A stretch of DNA of 64,000 bases, from positions 1,550,001 through 1,614,000 of the forward strand of contig CBDCEL010000004.1 of the NCBI GenBank assembly GCA_965215845.1, read 5' to 3'. This document shows positions 45,479 through 54,960 of this stretch, piece by piece. Under the pieces are notes generated by a model. It had not been told where the DNA came from. It saw only the letters and a program-made list of their open reading frames with translations, and ran no database searches. A program made the position numbers and the translations under genes. The DNA is from Aurantibacter_A sp965215845. GTDB lineage: Bacteria > Bacteroidota > Bacteroidia > Flavobacteriales > Flavobacteriaceae. Within the stretch, counting starts at the first letter, position 1, and every line of letters begins with the position of its first letter.

Positions 45479-46504
45479 ATGAGTGTTCCGATTAGAACAA
45501 CGGTCGTAGGTAGTTACCCCTTCCCCGGATGGTTGGAATTTGTATCACAAAATCTCGGCCATTTTGGGACACCCGATATCGAAGAGGCGATTGAAGATGC
45601 CGTCATCGCGGCCATCCACGACCAGACCGCTGCAGGTCTTGACGTTATCACAGATGGCGAACAGACCCGTTTGGATTTCAATCTGTCATTCTATGGATTC
45701 ATCGATGGCATCGAAAATAACCCTTCTGATACCCGAAAATTCGGGCCGGCAGCGCATGACCAGCGCGGTAAAAACAACATTGTCGGTGAACTTGAGGCCC
45801 CAAATGGCCTGGGCGCAGTTAAAGAATTCGAACGGCTGAAAAAGCTGGCCCCCCAAGGTCCGATCCTAAAAGCCAGCATTCCCGGCCCCTACACCCTATC
45901 GGGAAGGTTAGTACCGAATGACAAATACAAAGATCGTTATGAAATCACGGAAGCCTTGCTACCTATTGTCCGTGATGAGCTCGAGGCTTTGGTCGAGGCT
46001 GGCTGTACCGAAATCACCGTAGACGAACCGTCTATGAGTTGTTACGCCTATAAGGCTGACACCAAACGATTCGTGGATATTTTTAATCGAACAGTGAAAT
46101 CCATCAAAGGAAAATGCAACCTCAGTACCCATCTTTGTTTTGGCAATTTCAAGGGTAGACCGGTGGGATATCGAAGTATCGAACCAATGCTCCCCGATTT
46201 CTTGGATATGGATGTCGACGAAATCCATATCGAAATGGCAAACCGTGAGTTTGCCGAAATAGAACTTTTGAGACCCTTTGCGGAAAAGATGAACGTGGCG
46301 GTTGGAATCATCGATGTCAAGAATTACTATATCGAAACAGTTGATGATGTGGTCGAACGCATCGATTACTGCTTAAAATACGTGCCGGCCGAAAAACTTT
46401 CGGTAGCACCAGATTGCGGATTGAGCCAGACTGCCCGATGGGCCTCCAGACAGAAGTTGATCAATATGGTCGCCGGGGCAAAAAAAGTAAGGGAATCGTT
46501 ATGA
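45479..46504 (+). CDS. MetE-like cobalamin-independent methyltransferase
   Basis: 341 residues from ATG 45479; an earlier frame from 45383 would run through the operator and promoter and is rejected. It is a single barrel like the MetE catalytic half. Zinc ligands are visible: His218 and Cys220 (STHLCFGNF), Glu252 (IHIEMAN), Cys313 (APDCGL). VVGSYPFPGW and GEQTRLDFN are family motifs. It may transfer a methyl group to a thiol, but a methionine role is not supported by context; it heads the second unit of the sugar locus. Confidence 0.85.
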   Translation: MSVPIRTTVVGSYPFPGWLEFVSQNLGHFGTPDIEEAIEDAVIAAIHDQTAAGLDVITDGEQTRLDFNLSFYGFIDGIENNPSDTRKFGPAAHDQRGKNNIVGELEAPNGLGAVKEFERLKKLAPQGPILKASIPGPYTLSGRLVPNDKYKDRYEITEALLPIVRDELEALVEAGCTEITVDEPSMSCYAYKADTKRFVDIFNRTVKSIKGKCNLSTHLCFGNFKGRPVGYRSIEPMLPDFLDMDVDEIHIEMANREFAEIELLRPFAEKMNVAVGIIDVKNYYIETVDDVVERIDYCLKYVPAEKLSVAPDCGLSQTARWASRQKLINMVAGAKKVRESL

Positions 46505-47346
46505 GCGATTTGATTCCAGCCCTTAAAAAGAACGAAGCCTTGATTGCCGAAATGGATGCTTTTCTTTCCGAAAACAAGGGCTTCCGATTGTGGTGGTTAG
46601 GGCAAAGTGGTTATTTATTGCAATGGAACGGAAAAAGGGTGCTCTTAGATCCATACCTCTCGGATTCTTTGACGAAAAAATATGCAGAGACCGAGAAACC
46701 GCATATTCGCATGAGCGAGCTGGTAGTTCGGCCAGAATTGTTGTCGAACATTTCCGTAGTTACCTCAAGTCATAACCATACTGATCATTTGGATGCCGAC
46801 ACTTTGATTCCCATTTTAAATCGCAATTCTGAAATAACATTTGTGATTCCAGAGGCAAACCGCAAATTTGTCGCAAAGCGGATTGGATGCGAAATCGACT
46901 TCCCCATTGGCCTAAACGACGGATTGACCTATACGACGGATGGATTTACTTTTGTGGGCATTCCTGCAAAACATAACGAACTGGCCCGAGACGAAAACGG
47001 CAATTGCAAGTTTATGGGTTTCGTCATCAAATTTGGAACATATACCATTTATCATAGTGGGGATACGCTCTGGTTCGATGGCATGGTGCACTTACTGAAG
47101 CCTTTCAATATCGATGTCGCCATACTTCCTATTAACGGGAATAAACCTGAACGCAAAGTTGCCGGAAACCTCAATTGTTCCGAGGCTGTCAAACTGGGCA
47201 AGGCCATTGGTGCCGATTATGTGATTCCTTGCCATTATGATATGTTTACCTTTAATACGGCAGATGTAATGGATTTTATTACCGAAGCGGAGAAAAATGG
47301 ACAAGGATATAAAGTGCTTCTCGGTGGAGAATGCTTTCACATTTAA
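46501..47346 (+). CDS. UlaG-like MBL-fold metallo-hydrolase
   Basis: 281 residues from ATG 46501, overlapping the previous stop by 4 nt. Metal motif SSHNHTDHLD (HxHxDH), IYHSGDTLW and IPCHYDMF. Similar in order to UlaG, the ascorbate-6-phosphate lactonase. It could open a lactone from the oxidised sugar. Cytoplasmic, no signal peptide. Confidence 0.88.
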   Translation: MSDLIPALKKNEALIAEMDAFLSENKGFRLWWLGQSGYLLQWNGKRVLLDPYLSDSLTKKYAETEKPHIRMSELVVRPELLSNISVVTSSHNHTDHLDADTLIPILNRNSEITFVIPEANRKFVAKRIGCEIDFPIGLNDGLTYTTDGFTFVGIPAKHNELARDENGNCKFMGFVIKFGTYTIYHSGDTLWFDGMVHLLKPFNIDVAILPINGNKPERKVAGNLNCSEAVKLGKAIGADYVIPCHYDMFTFNTADVMDFITEAEKNGQGYKVLLGGECFHI

Positions 47347-47367
47347 AGTTTTATAAAAAGTCCCATT

Positions 47368-50295
47368 GTGAAAATCAGAACACTTCAAACAAGAGCTTTC
47401 AAAATTTGGTCAATGTTCATATCGGCAATGGTCGTTTTGGTTTTATCCACTTCGTGCACCGATACGCGATTGGCCGATTACGATACGCCCGAACTCGATT
47501 TTGAGACGGTGGTTGAAAATAATTTTGTGCTTCCCAAAGGGTGGGAAGTGACACTTTGGGCGGAAACACCATCCCTGTATAATCCCACAAATATGGATGT
47601 CGATGCCAAAGGGAGAATCTGGGTTACGGAAGCCGTCAACTATCGGGACTTCAATAACGATCCGGAAAATCGCCTGAATTTTGAAAAAGGTGATCGTGTA
47701 ATGATCTTGGAGGATACCGACGGGGATGGTGTCAGCGATTCCTCAAAAGTATTCGTTCAAGACAAAGATTTGGTCGCTCCTTTGGGTATAGCAGTAGTTG
47801 GCAACAAGGTTTTTGTCTCATGTGCGCCCACATTGTTCGTTTACACAGACGAAAATGGCGATGATGTACCCGACAAAAAAGAAGCCTTCTTGACCGGATT
47901 TGGCGGCTTTGATCACGACCACAGTTTACATTCATTGGTCGTCGGGCCAGATGGCAACTATTACTTCAACACAGGAAATGCGGGGCCGCACCGAGTGACC
48001 GACAAGGCAGGATGGAATCTGCGCTCTGGGAGTGTTTATACAGGGGGAACCCCGTACAACGACACAAACGAACCGGCCCAGGTCAGTGACGACGGACGTG
48101 TTTGGGTTGGAGGCCTCGCCCTAAGGATGAAAAGAGATGGCACTGGTTTAAAAGTAATGGGCCATAATTTTAGGAATTCCTATGAGGTAGCACTGGATTC
48201 TTATGGTAACATGTGGCAAAACGATAACGACGATCAAGTAGTGACATGCCGCGTGACCTGGATCATGGAAGGTGGTAATGCCGGTTTTTTTAATGCAAAC
48301 GGCAAGCGCACCTGGCAGGCCGATCGTAAGCCCGGGCAAGATAATTTTACGGCCCATTGGCATCAGGATGATCCTGGTGTTATGCCCGCGGGAGACAATA
48401 CCGGGGCCGGATCGCCTACTGGGGTCGTGGTATACGAAGGAGCTGCCTTCGGGCCGGAATATGATGGAATGTTATTGAGTGCCGATGCCGGCCGAAATGT
48501 AATTTTTGCCTACCAACCTTCAAAAAATGGTGCGGGCTTTGAACTGAAAAGGAGAGATTTAATCACCTCTACACAAGAGTCCACGGAAGGATATGTCTGG
48601 AACGATATTGACAATGACAAGCGAAAATGGTTCCGCCCAAGTGATGTTGCCGTTGGTACCGATGGGGCCATTTATATTTCCGATTGGTACGACCCGGTCG
48701 TTGGCGGGCACCAGATGATGGATAGCATTGGCTATGGTAGAATTTATCGACTTACGCCCAAAGGAAAGGAGTTGAAAAACCCCAAAATTGACCTCGGCAC
48801 GACCGAAGGTCAAATTGCCGCCCTTCTGAATCCTGCAATCAATGTACGGAGTCTCGGTTTTGATAAGTTGGTAAGTCGTGGTGAATCCGTTATTCCCGAG
48901 GTTCAAAGAATCTTGGAATCCGATAGATCATTGCACAGGGCAAGGGCCATTTGGCTTTTATCGAAATTGGGGAGTAAAGGAGTCGAAGTGGTCGAGAACA
49001 TTCTTAAGAAAGAACCTGACCCTAGATTAAGGGTAGTGGCCTACAGGGCACTAAAGGATAATAATCGTTCCCTCTTGAAATATGCCTCAATTGCGGTCAA
49101 TGATCCATCTGAAGATGTTCGTAGGGAAGTCGCTTTGTCGCTCAGGGATGCTTCCTGGGACGAAAAAGAAAAGCTCGTTTCAAAATTGTTCGAAGGCTAC
49201 GATGGTAAAGACAAATGGTATTTGGAGGCTCTGGGCATTGCCATAGATACGAAGTCGGAAGAGGCTTATGCCGAATTGCTCGAGAGTCAGTCACAGCATC
49301 CTGCCGAATGGTCCGATAAATTTGCTTCATTGATCTGGCGGCTACATCCTAAATCTGCGGTTGACGCCCTCAAAACAAGGGCAATGGCAGCGGGTGTCGA
49401 TGAAAATAAGAAGAAAAAAGCGGTTGACGCGTTGGCCTTTATCAACGACAAGGCAGCAGTTGCCGCCATGTTGGAACTGAAAGACTTGGATGGGAACCCT
49501 GCAGTGCAAGAGCTGGCAGATTGGTGGGTCGATTTTCGTATGACCAACGACTGGTACCCGCTTTGGGATTGGCAGCTCGAACAAGGAATCACTTTTGAAA
49601 TTCCGGAAGACATCAAAGGTTGGCAAAAATTGCTACTTGACAAGACCAGGCCAACACACAAGAGGATCGAAGCAGGAAACCAAATGGCGGGCACGTTGAT
49701 CGGCGCACGATTGTTGATCGATCTGGTAGCGGAGGAACAGCTTTCCGAAGAACTTATTACAGGAGTCTCAGATGCCATTTTCAAAAATCCCGTATTGGAG
49801 ATTCGAACGCTGGCCGAGGGTTTTTTTATATCCAAAAATGATCGGCATATTTCTATTCCCGCTATTTTAGATCGTCAAGGGGACCGTTCCAAGGGCGAGA
49901 CACTCTTTTCATACCAATGCGCGACCTGCCATAAAAACGACAAGGGGGGTAATGATGTCGGCCCCGACCTAACAACAATAGGGGAAAAGTTCGATAAGGC
50001 CGCCATGTTGGACGCAATCGTGAATCCGAACGCATCCATTGTTTTCGGATATGGTCCGCTCATGGTCAAAACCAAAGACGGGCAGGTATTCTACGGACGT
50101 CTTCTATCTGAAGGGGAAACGCTTGTTCTAAAAGATGCCGTTGGCAAACGCATCGTAATAGCCGCGGATAATGTCGAGCGTAAGAAAAAAATGAAACTCG
50201 GTATTATGCCGAATGCGAATACGATGGGCCTCAGCGATCAAGATTTGGCCAATCTCAGCACCTACCTTTTGAGCTTAAAGACCAAAAATCTTTAG
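47368..50295 (+). CDS. Large membrane-bound dehydrogenase-type protein with HEAT repeats and c-type heme
   Basis: 975 residues, GTG start; the lipoprotein leader ends VLVLSTSC (Cys30). A beta-propeller-like dehydrogenase domain comes first (about 45-460, with PTNMDVDAKGRIWVTEAVNY), then HEAT-like repeats (about 480-700), then cytochrome c with CATCH at 851-855. This is the PVC-type heme-binding CxxCH architecture. It should accept electrons from the periplasmic oxidation or oxidise sugars itself. Signal and heme place it outside the cytoplasm. Confidence 0.87.
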   Translation: MKIRTLQTRAFKIWSMFISAMVVLVLSTSCTDTRLADYDTPELDFETVVENNFVLPKGWEVTLWAETPSLYNPTNMDVDAKGRIWVTEAVNYRDFNNDPENRLNFEKGDRVMILEDTDGDGVSDSSKVFVQDKDLVAPLGIAVVGNKVFVSCAPTLFVYTDENGDDVPDKKEAFLTGFGGFDHDHSLHSLVVGPDGNYYFNTGNAGPHRVTDKAGWNLRSGSVYTGGTPYNDTNEPAQVSDDGRVWVGGLALRMKRDGTGLKVMGHNFRNSYEVALDSYGNMWQNDNDDQVVTCRVTWIMEGGNAGFFNANGKRTWQADRKPGQDNFTAHWHQDDPGVMPAGDNTGAGSPTGVVVYEGAAFGPEYDGMLLSADAGRNVIFAYQPSKNGAGFELKRRDLITSTQESTEGYVWNDIDNDKRKWFRPSDVAVGTDGAIYISDWYDPVVGGHQMMDSIGYGRIYRLTPKGKELKNPKIDLGTTEGQIAALLNPAINVRSLGFDKLVSRGESVIPEVQRILESDRSLHRARAIWLLSKLGSKGVEVVENILKKEPDPRLRVVAYRALKDNNRSLLKYASIAVNDPSEDVRREVALSLRDASWDEKEKLVSKLFEGYDGKDKWYLEALGIAIDTKSEEAYAELLESQSQHPAEWSDKFASLIWRLHPKSAVDALKTRAMAAGVDENKKKKAVDALAFINDKAAVAAMLELKDLDGNPAVQELADWWVDFRMTNDWYPLWDWQLEQGITFEIPEDIKGWQKLLLDKTRPTHKRIEAGNQMAGTLIGARLLIDLVAEEQLSEELITGVSDAIFKNPVLEIRTLAEGFFISKNDRHISIPAILDRQGDRSKGETLFSYQCATCHKNDKGGNDVGPDLTTIGEKFDKAAMLDAIVNPNASIVFGYGPLMVKTKDGQVFYGRLLSEGETLVLKDAVGKRIVIAADNVERKKKMKLGIMPNANTMGLSDQDLANLSTYLLSLKTKNL

Positions 50296-50317
50296 CGCAC
50301 CCTATTAAATTAGTACC

Positions 50318-51193
50318 ATGACCCAAAAAAATAACATAACTAGAAGAGACGTCCTCAAATCATCTTTAGGGCTATTGGGTCTCGGATGCTTGTCTGCATA
50401 CGATGTATTCACCTATGGCTCGAAAAACCGATTTAAGATAGGGGCCTGTGATTGGTCAATCGACCAGCTAGCAAAGGTCGAGGCTATAGAAGTCGGCAAA
50501 AAAATTGGTCTCGATGGCGTTCAAATAAGTCTGGGCACTTTGGGCGATGATATGCATCTAAGGCAGCGAAAAGTGCAACATCAATACAAGGATGCCTGTT
50601 CTAAATATGGCATGGAAATCGGCGGAATCGCCATTGGTGAAATGAACAACGTTCCCTATAAAGCGGATCCACGGGCAGAGCGATGGGTTTCCGATAGCAT
50701 CGATGTTGCCAGGGCCATGGGAGTGAGGGTTGTGTTGTTGGCCTTTTTCTACAACGGTGACCTGAAAAATGATGTTGAGGGCACCAAAGAGACCATTCGA
50801 AGGCTTAAGAAGGTAATGTCAAAGGCTGAAGATAATGGAATCGTTCTTGGTATAGAATCTTGGTTGAGCGCCGCTGAGCATATGGAAATTATCGATGCCG
50901 TGAATTCCCCAAATCTCAAGGTGTATTATGATGTGGCCAACTCCAATAAAATGGGATACAATATCTACGAGGAAATACGCTCATTGGGCAGGCAAAACAT
51001 TTGTGAATTTCATGCGAAAGAGAATGGTTATCTTCTTGGCAAGGGAAGAATCGATTTTCGACAATTTCGAGCGGCAATCGACGATATTGGCTATGAGGGC
51101 TGGGTACAAATTGAAAGTGCCGTGCCCAAAAATTTGGATATGTTCGAGAGTTATCTGCAGAACAATAAATACCTCAGGTCAATACTTTCTTGA
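50318..51193 (+). CDS. Exported TIM-barrel isomerase/epimerase-like protein
   Basis: 291 residues. The leader NITRRDVLKSSLGLLGLG is twin-arginine type, followed by an AP-endonuclease-2 TIM barrel: LDGVQISLG, VLGIESWLSAAEHMEI, VYYDVANSNKMG and FHAKENGYLLGKG. Third of the locus's exported barrels and last gene of the second unit; 22 nt after the heme protein. Possibly a 3-keto-glycoside lyase or isomerase (inference). Confidence 0.8.
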   Translation: MTQKNNITRRDVLKSSLGLLGLGCLSAYDVFTYGSKNRFKIGACDWSIDQLAKVEAIEVGKKIGLDGVQISLGTLGDDMHLRQRKVQHQYKDACSKYGMEIGGIAIGEMNNVPYKADPRAERWVSDSIDVARAMGVRVVLLAFFYNGDLKNDVEGTKETIRRLKKVMSKAEDNGIVLGIESWLSAAEHMEIIDAVNSPNLKVYYDVANSNKMGYNIYEEIRSLGRQNICEFHAKENGYLLGKGRIDFRQFRAAIDDIGYEGWVQIESAVPKNLDMFESYLQNNKYLRSILS

Positions 51194-51213
51194 TCGATCA
51201 TGGTACCATTGGC

Positions 51214-51245
51214 CACAAAAAAACCATCACTTTCGAGATGGTTTT
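51214..51245 (-). terminator. Terminator of tRNA-Ala
   Basis: Stem AAAACCATC / GATGGTTTT with loop TCGAAAGT on the minus strand, followed by TTTG; immediately after the tRNA 3' end. Confidence 0.75.
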
Positions 51246-51321
<76 letters not shown>

Positions 51322-51401
51322 GACTTTGAGAGGGTCAAAGGAAGTACTTTTTAAGAAAGTATCAAAATGCAAACAAAAGAAATACCAAGATTGCAGATTT
51401 A

Positions 51402-52199
51402 TCAGTCTTTTTTAATCCGCATGATCAATACAGGAATACGTGCCGAAAACTCTGATTTGGGAATTGTATTCTTCTCCCATAAACTTTTAAAGAACCCTCT
51501 TTTACGTCTAAAAACACAAAGTAGATCAGGTTTGTGTGATTGAAAATGTTCAAGAACACCCAAATAGGTGTTTGCATGCTCTGTGAGGGTAACGTTCGAG
51601 CTTATATTCAACAAGGCAGTGTTGATCTTCAAATCGTCATTGGTATATCCGGGGTTCTTTACCAATAAAAGATTCACTTTTGCCTTGAATTTCTTTTGAA
51701 CGACCAATAAGGGCTCAAGTGCCTCCTTTCTCTTGATTACACCTGATCCGAAGGCCGTCAAGACATTTTTGAATGGTTCGAACAACGTGCCCTTCGGCAC
51801 CAACAAAGTAGGGATGTTTGTCTTCTTGACCACTGCACCAGAGGCCGGCCCCAAATAAAGTTCTTCCTTGATGTCATTGCTTCGAGGGGCCATTATGATC
51901 AAATCGATTCCTAATTCCTCATCGATATCGGTAAGTCCATCAGCCAATTCACCCTTATAAGTGGCAATTTTTATTTCAACTTCTTTTGAGTCGACCTTCT
52001 CGATTATTTCCCGCAATCGATCCTTCGCATTTTTGGCGATCTTCTTCTCGATATTGGCCATGCTGCCAACGCCCATCGCTACACTAAAGACTTCCATCAC
52101 AAAGACCTGGGCAGAAAACTCAGCCGCGAAATCGACCGCATATTGCAATGTTTGATATGAATTGGGTGATGTGCCGATCGGCACTAGAATATTCTTCAT
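51402..52199 (-). CDS. Universal stress protein, tandem Usp domains
   Basis: 265 residues. The first Usp domain begins MKNILVPIGTSPNSYQTLQY and has GIDLIIMAPRSNDIKEELYLG and GAVVKKTNIPTLLVPKG, the UspA nucleotide-loop region. The second half is a weaker Usp fold. It is probably cytoplasmic and stress-linked. It stands alone between tRNA-Ala and a divergent GNAT gene; not paired with the other Usp (4963) by context. Confidence 0.88.
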   Translation of the reverse strand: MKNILVPIGTSPNSYQTLQYAVDFAAEFSAQVFVMEVFSVAMGVGSMANIEKKIAKNAKDRLREIIEKVDSKEVEIKIATYKGELADGLTDIDEELGIDLIIMAPRSNDIKEELYLGPASGAVVKKTNIPTLLVPKGTLFEPFKNVLTAFGSGVIKRKEALEPLLVVQKKFKAKVNLLLVKNPGYTNDDLKINTALLNISSNVTLTEHANTYLGVLEHFQSHKPDLLCVFRRKRGFFKSLWEKNTIPKSEFSARIPVLIMRIKKD

Positions 52200-52322
52200 C
52201 GGTCGGTATTTTTAAATTCGTATCGGAGGCAAAAGTTAATGAACTTCCTCATGTTTTTAGAGAATTGCGCGTTCTAAAGTTCGTCAATGCTATAAATTTA
52301 CAATTTAATTGAACCCGAATTC

Positions 52323-52829
52323 ATGATTCGACGTGCAAAGATATCGGAAATTCCCCAGATTCTAGGGATTACCCGCGCATGTGCCCTATTTATGGAGTCT
52401 AAGGGAATCTATCAATGGAATGAACATTACCCATCTAGGGACGCTTTTGAGAACGATATTGATAAAGGTGAACTCTACGTCAAGGAAGTCGATGAAAAAA
52501 TTATCGGTACAATCGTAATTTCTACCCTGATGGATACAGAGTACGAACCCATCAAATGGCTTACCGGCAACGAAAACAATATTTACATTCACCGATTGGC
52601 GGTACACCCGAATGAACAGGGAAAGGGTTATGCCATAGAACTAATGGACTTTGCCGAAGAATTTGCGCGGCAAAATCGCTATGTTTCGGTACGACTGGAC
52701 ACTTTTAGCCAGAACAAGCGAAATCAAAGATTTTACGAGCTAAGGGGTTACAAACGATTGGGTGATGTTCATTTTCCAAAACAGAGTACCCACCCCTTTC
52801 ATTGTTATGAACTAGTGCTAGCCAAATAA
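52323..52829 (+). CDS. GNAT-family N-acetyltransferase
   Basis: 168 residues. The acetyl-CoA motif A is HRLAVHPNEQGKGYAIELMD (R/QxxGxG/A variant). Motif B is near the C-terminal NQRFYELRGYKRLGD. Acetylates an unknown amine. The ATG at 52323 gives the family-typical start; 3 nt before the MATE gene. Confidence 0.88.
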   Translation: MIRRAKISEIPQILGITRACALFMESKGIYQWNEHYPSRDAFENDIDKGELYVKEVDEKIIGTIVISTLMDTEYEPIKWLTGNENNIYIHRLAVHPNEQGKGYAIELMDFAEEFARQNRYVSVRLDTFSQNKRNQRFYELRGYKRLGDVHFPKQSTHPFHCYELVLAK

Positions 52830-52832
52830 TTT

Positions 52833-54167
52833 TTGAAAAAAGCCATTAACTTTAAGAATATCAACAAGTTGGCTATCCCTGCCACTGTGGCCGGAATTGC
52901 TGAACCACTTCTTTCGATTACAGATACCGCCATCGTCGGCAATATTCCGGTAGACGGATTGGAGTCATTGGCCGCGGCAGGCATCGTGGGTTCCTTTTTG
53001 TCGATGCTCATCTGGATCTTGGGCCAAACCCGCAGCGCAATTTCTGCAATCATTTCACAGTACCTAGGTGCCGGAAAGTTAAGTGATGTTAAATCACTGC
53101 CCGCCCAAGCCATCTATTTGAATATTGGTTTGAGCATTCTGATCTTGCTCTCGACCATTTTTATTGTCGATGAGATTTTTAGGATGATGAATGCTTCGGG
53201 GAAAATTCTGGAATATTGCATTTCCTATTACTCCATTCGTGTTTGGGGTTTTCCCTTGACTTTGTTTGTTTTTGCCGTAATGGGCATCTTCCGCGGACTG
53301 CAAAACACCTATTGGCCAATGATGATCGCCATTGTCGGTGCGGTTTTGAACGTCATTCTTGATTTTATGTTGGTATTTGGGATTGAGGGATTGATAAGAC
53401 CTATGTATTTAGAGGGTGCCGCATGGGCGAGTTTGATATCTCAGGCAATAATGGCCGCAATGGCGATCATACTTTTACTTTTAAAAACCGATATCAGCCT
53501 CAAATTGAAACTCCCTCTACACCCGGAACTAAGTCGGCTGGTAATCATGAGCCTGAATCTATTCGTTCGGGCATTGGCATTGAACACGGCCTTGATTTTG
53601 GCGGTTCGCGAGGCCACGGCCTTGGGAGATCGTTTTATCGGAGCCCACACCATCGCAATTAATCTATGGCTGTTCGCGGCCTTTTTCATAGACGGTTATG
53701 GCGCGGCAGGCAATATTATGGGCGGCAGGCTCCTAGGTGCGAAAGACTATGACAATCTATGGAAGCTCGCCAAGAAAATATTGCTCTATGGTTTTTTGGT
53801 CAGCCTCTTTCTAGTCGTCTTCGGATTCGCTTTTTATAGGCCCATCGGCCGATTGTTTTCGAATGAACAAGTGGTGCTCGAAACCTTCTATTCCATATTC
53901 TTCATAGTGATCCTTGCCTTGCCCATGAATACCATGGCCTTTGTTTTCGATGGGCTTTTCAAGGGCCTTGGCGAAATGAAATATTTGAGAAACGTTTTGT
54001 TGGCCGCTACCTTTTTGGGGTTTGTTCCCGCACTTTATTTTGGAATTTATATGGGTTGGGGGTTGACCGGTATTTGGATTGCATTTACCATTTGGATGGT
54101 CATAAGGGGAGGTGCCTTGGTGGTAAAATTCAGAAGAAAGTTTAGACCATTATTGCAAAACCCCTAA
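52833..54167 (+). CDS. MATE-family efflux transporter
   Basis: 444 residues, twelve membrane helices predicted by eye. INKLAIPATVAGIAEPLLSI and TDTAIVGNIPVDGLESLAAA match the MATE N-terminus. The start appears to be TTG at 52833, which keeps a 3-nt gap to the acetyltransferase; no better ATG exists without losing helix 1. Na+/H+-driven export of cationic or other compounds; substrate unknown. Confidence 0.9.
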   Translation: MKKAINFKNINKLAIPATVAGIAEPLLSITDTAIVGNIPVDGLESLAAAGIVGSFLSMLIWILGQTRSAISAIISQYLGAGKLSDVKSLPAQAIYLNIGLSILILLSTIFIVDEIFRMMNASGKILEYCISYYSIRVWGFPLTLFVFAVMGIFRGLQNTYWPMMIAIVGAVLNVILDFMLVFGIEGLIRPMYLEGAAWASLISQAIMAAMAIILLLLKTDISLKLKLPLHPELSRLVIMSLNLFVRALALNTALILAVREATALGDRFIGAHTIAINLWLFAAFFIDGYGAAGNIMGGRLLGAKDYDNLWKLAKKILLYGFLVSLFLVVFGFAFYRPIGRLFSNEQVVLETFYSIFFIVILALPMNTMAFVFDGLFKGLGEMKYLRNVLLAATFLGFVPALYFGIYMGWGLTGIWIAFTIWMVIRGGALVVKFRRKFRPLLQNP

Positions 54168-54188
54168 ATTTGGTAAAAACCCTTTTCA

Positions 54189-54956
54189 ATGCAAACCGAC
54201 CGGCCAAACGGAAGTATCTACACCACCGTAAAAAATAAGATCGCCACGGTCGAATTCGGGCATCCGGCAAGTAATAGCTTTGTGGCTGAGATGCTCAAAA
54301 GATTGGCCTCGGAATTTGAAAAACTTTCAGATGACGGTTCCGTCTCCCTAATCGTATTAAAATCGGAAGGTGATCGAGCCTTTTGCGCAGGTGCCTCCTT
54401 TGATGAACTGATGGCCGTTTCCAATTTGGAAGAAGGAAAAGTCTTTTTCTCAGGGTTTGCCAATGTGATCAACGCAATGCGTAGGTGCAAAAAAATAATC
54501 GTAGGTAGGGTTCAGGGCAAAACCGTGGGAGGAGGTGTCGGATTGGTTTCTGCCTGTGACTACGTTTTTGCATCGGTCGAAGCCGCTATTCGTCTATCTG
54601 AATTATCGATAGGTATAGCCCCTTTGGTAATCGGTCCGGCCGTACAGCGAAAAATCGGTGTTGCCGGCATTTCAGAGCTTTCACTGGCGCCCAAGGAATG
54701 GAAAAATGCTTATTGGGCGCAAGAAAAAGGGCTTTTCTCAAAGGTCTTTGACAGCATTAAAAAGATGGACGAGGAACTTTACTTCTTTACCGAAAAGTTG
54801 GCTTCCTATAATCCGCAGGCATTGGAAAAATGGAAAGGGGTCCTATGGGAAGGGACCTCACACTGGGAGGCCTTGCTTGCCGAACGAGCGGCCATGACAG
54901 GTGAATTGGTACTGTCGGAGTTCACCAAGGAAGCTCTTTTAAAATTTAAAAAATAG
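54189..54956 (+). CDS. Enoyl-CoA hydratase/isomerase-family protein
   Basis: 255 residues. Crotonase fold with DRAFCAGASFDELMA (oxyanion-hole loop) and GGGVGLVSACDYVFAS, then RLSELSIGIAPLVIGP. It likely hydrates or isomerises a CoA thioester in fatty-acid or phenylacetate-type breakdown; specific role not fixed. 21 nt after the MATE gene. Confidence 0.88.
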   Translation: MQTDRPNGSIYTTVKNKIATVEFGHPASNSFVAEMLKRLASEFEKLSDDGSVSLIVLKSEGDRAFCAGASFDELMAVSNLEEGKVFFSGFANVINAMRRCKKIIVGRVQGKTVGGGVGLVSACDYVFASVEAAIRLSELSIGIAPLVIGPAVQRKIGVAGISELSLAPKEWKNAYWAQEKGLFSKVFDSIKKMDEELYFFTEKLASYNPQALEKWKGVLWEGTSHWEALLAERAAMTGELVLSEFTKEALLKFKK

Positions 54957-54960
54957 GGGG

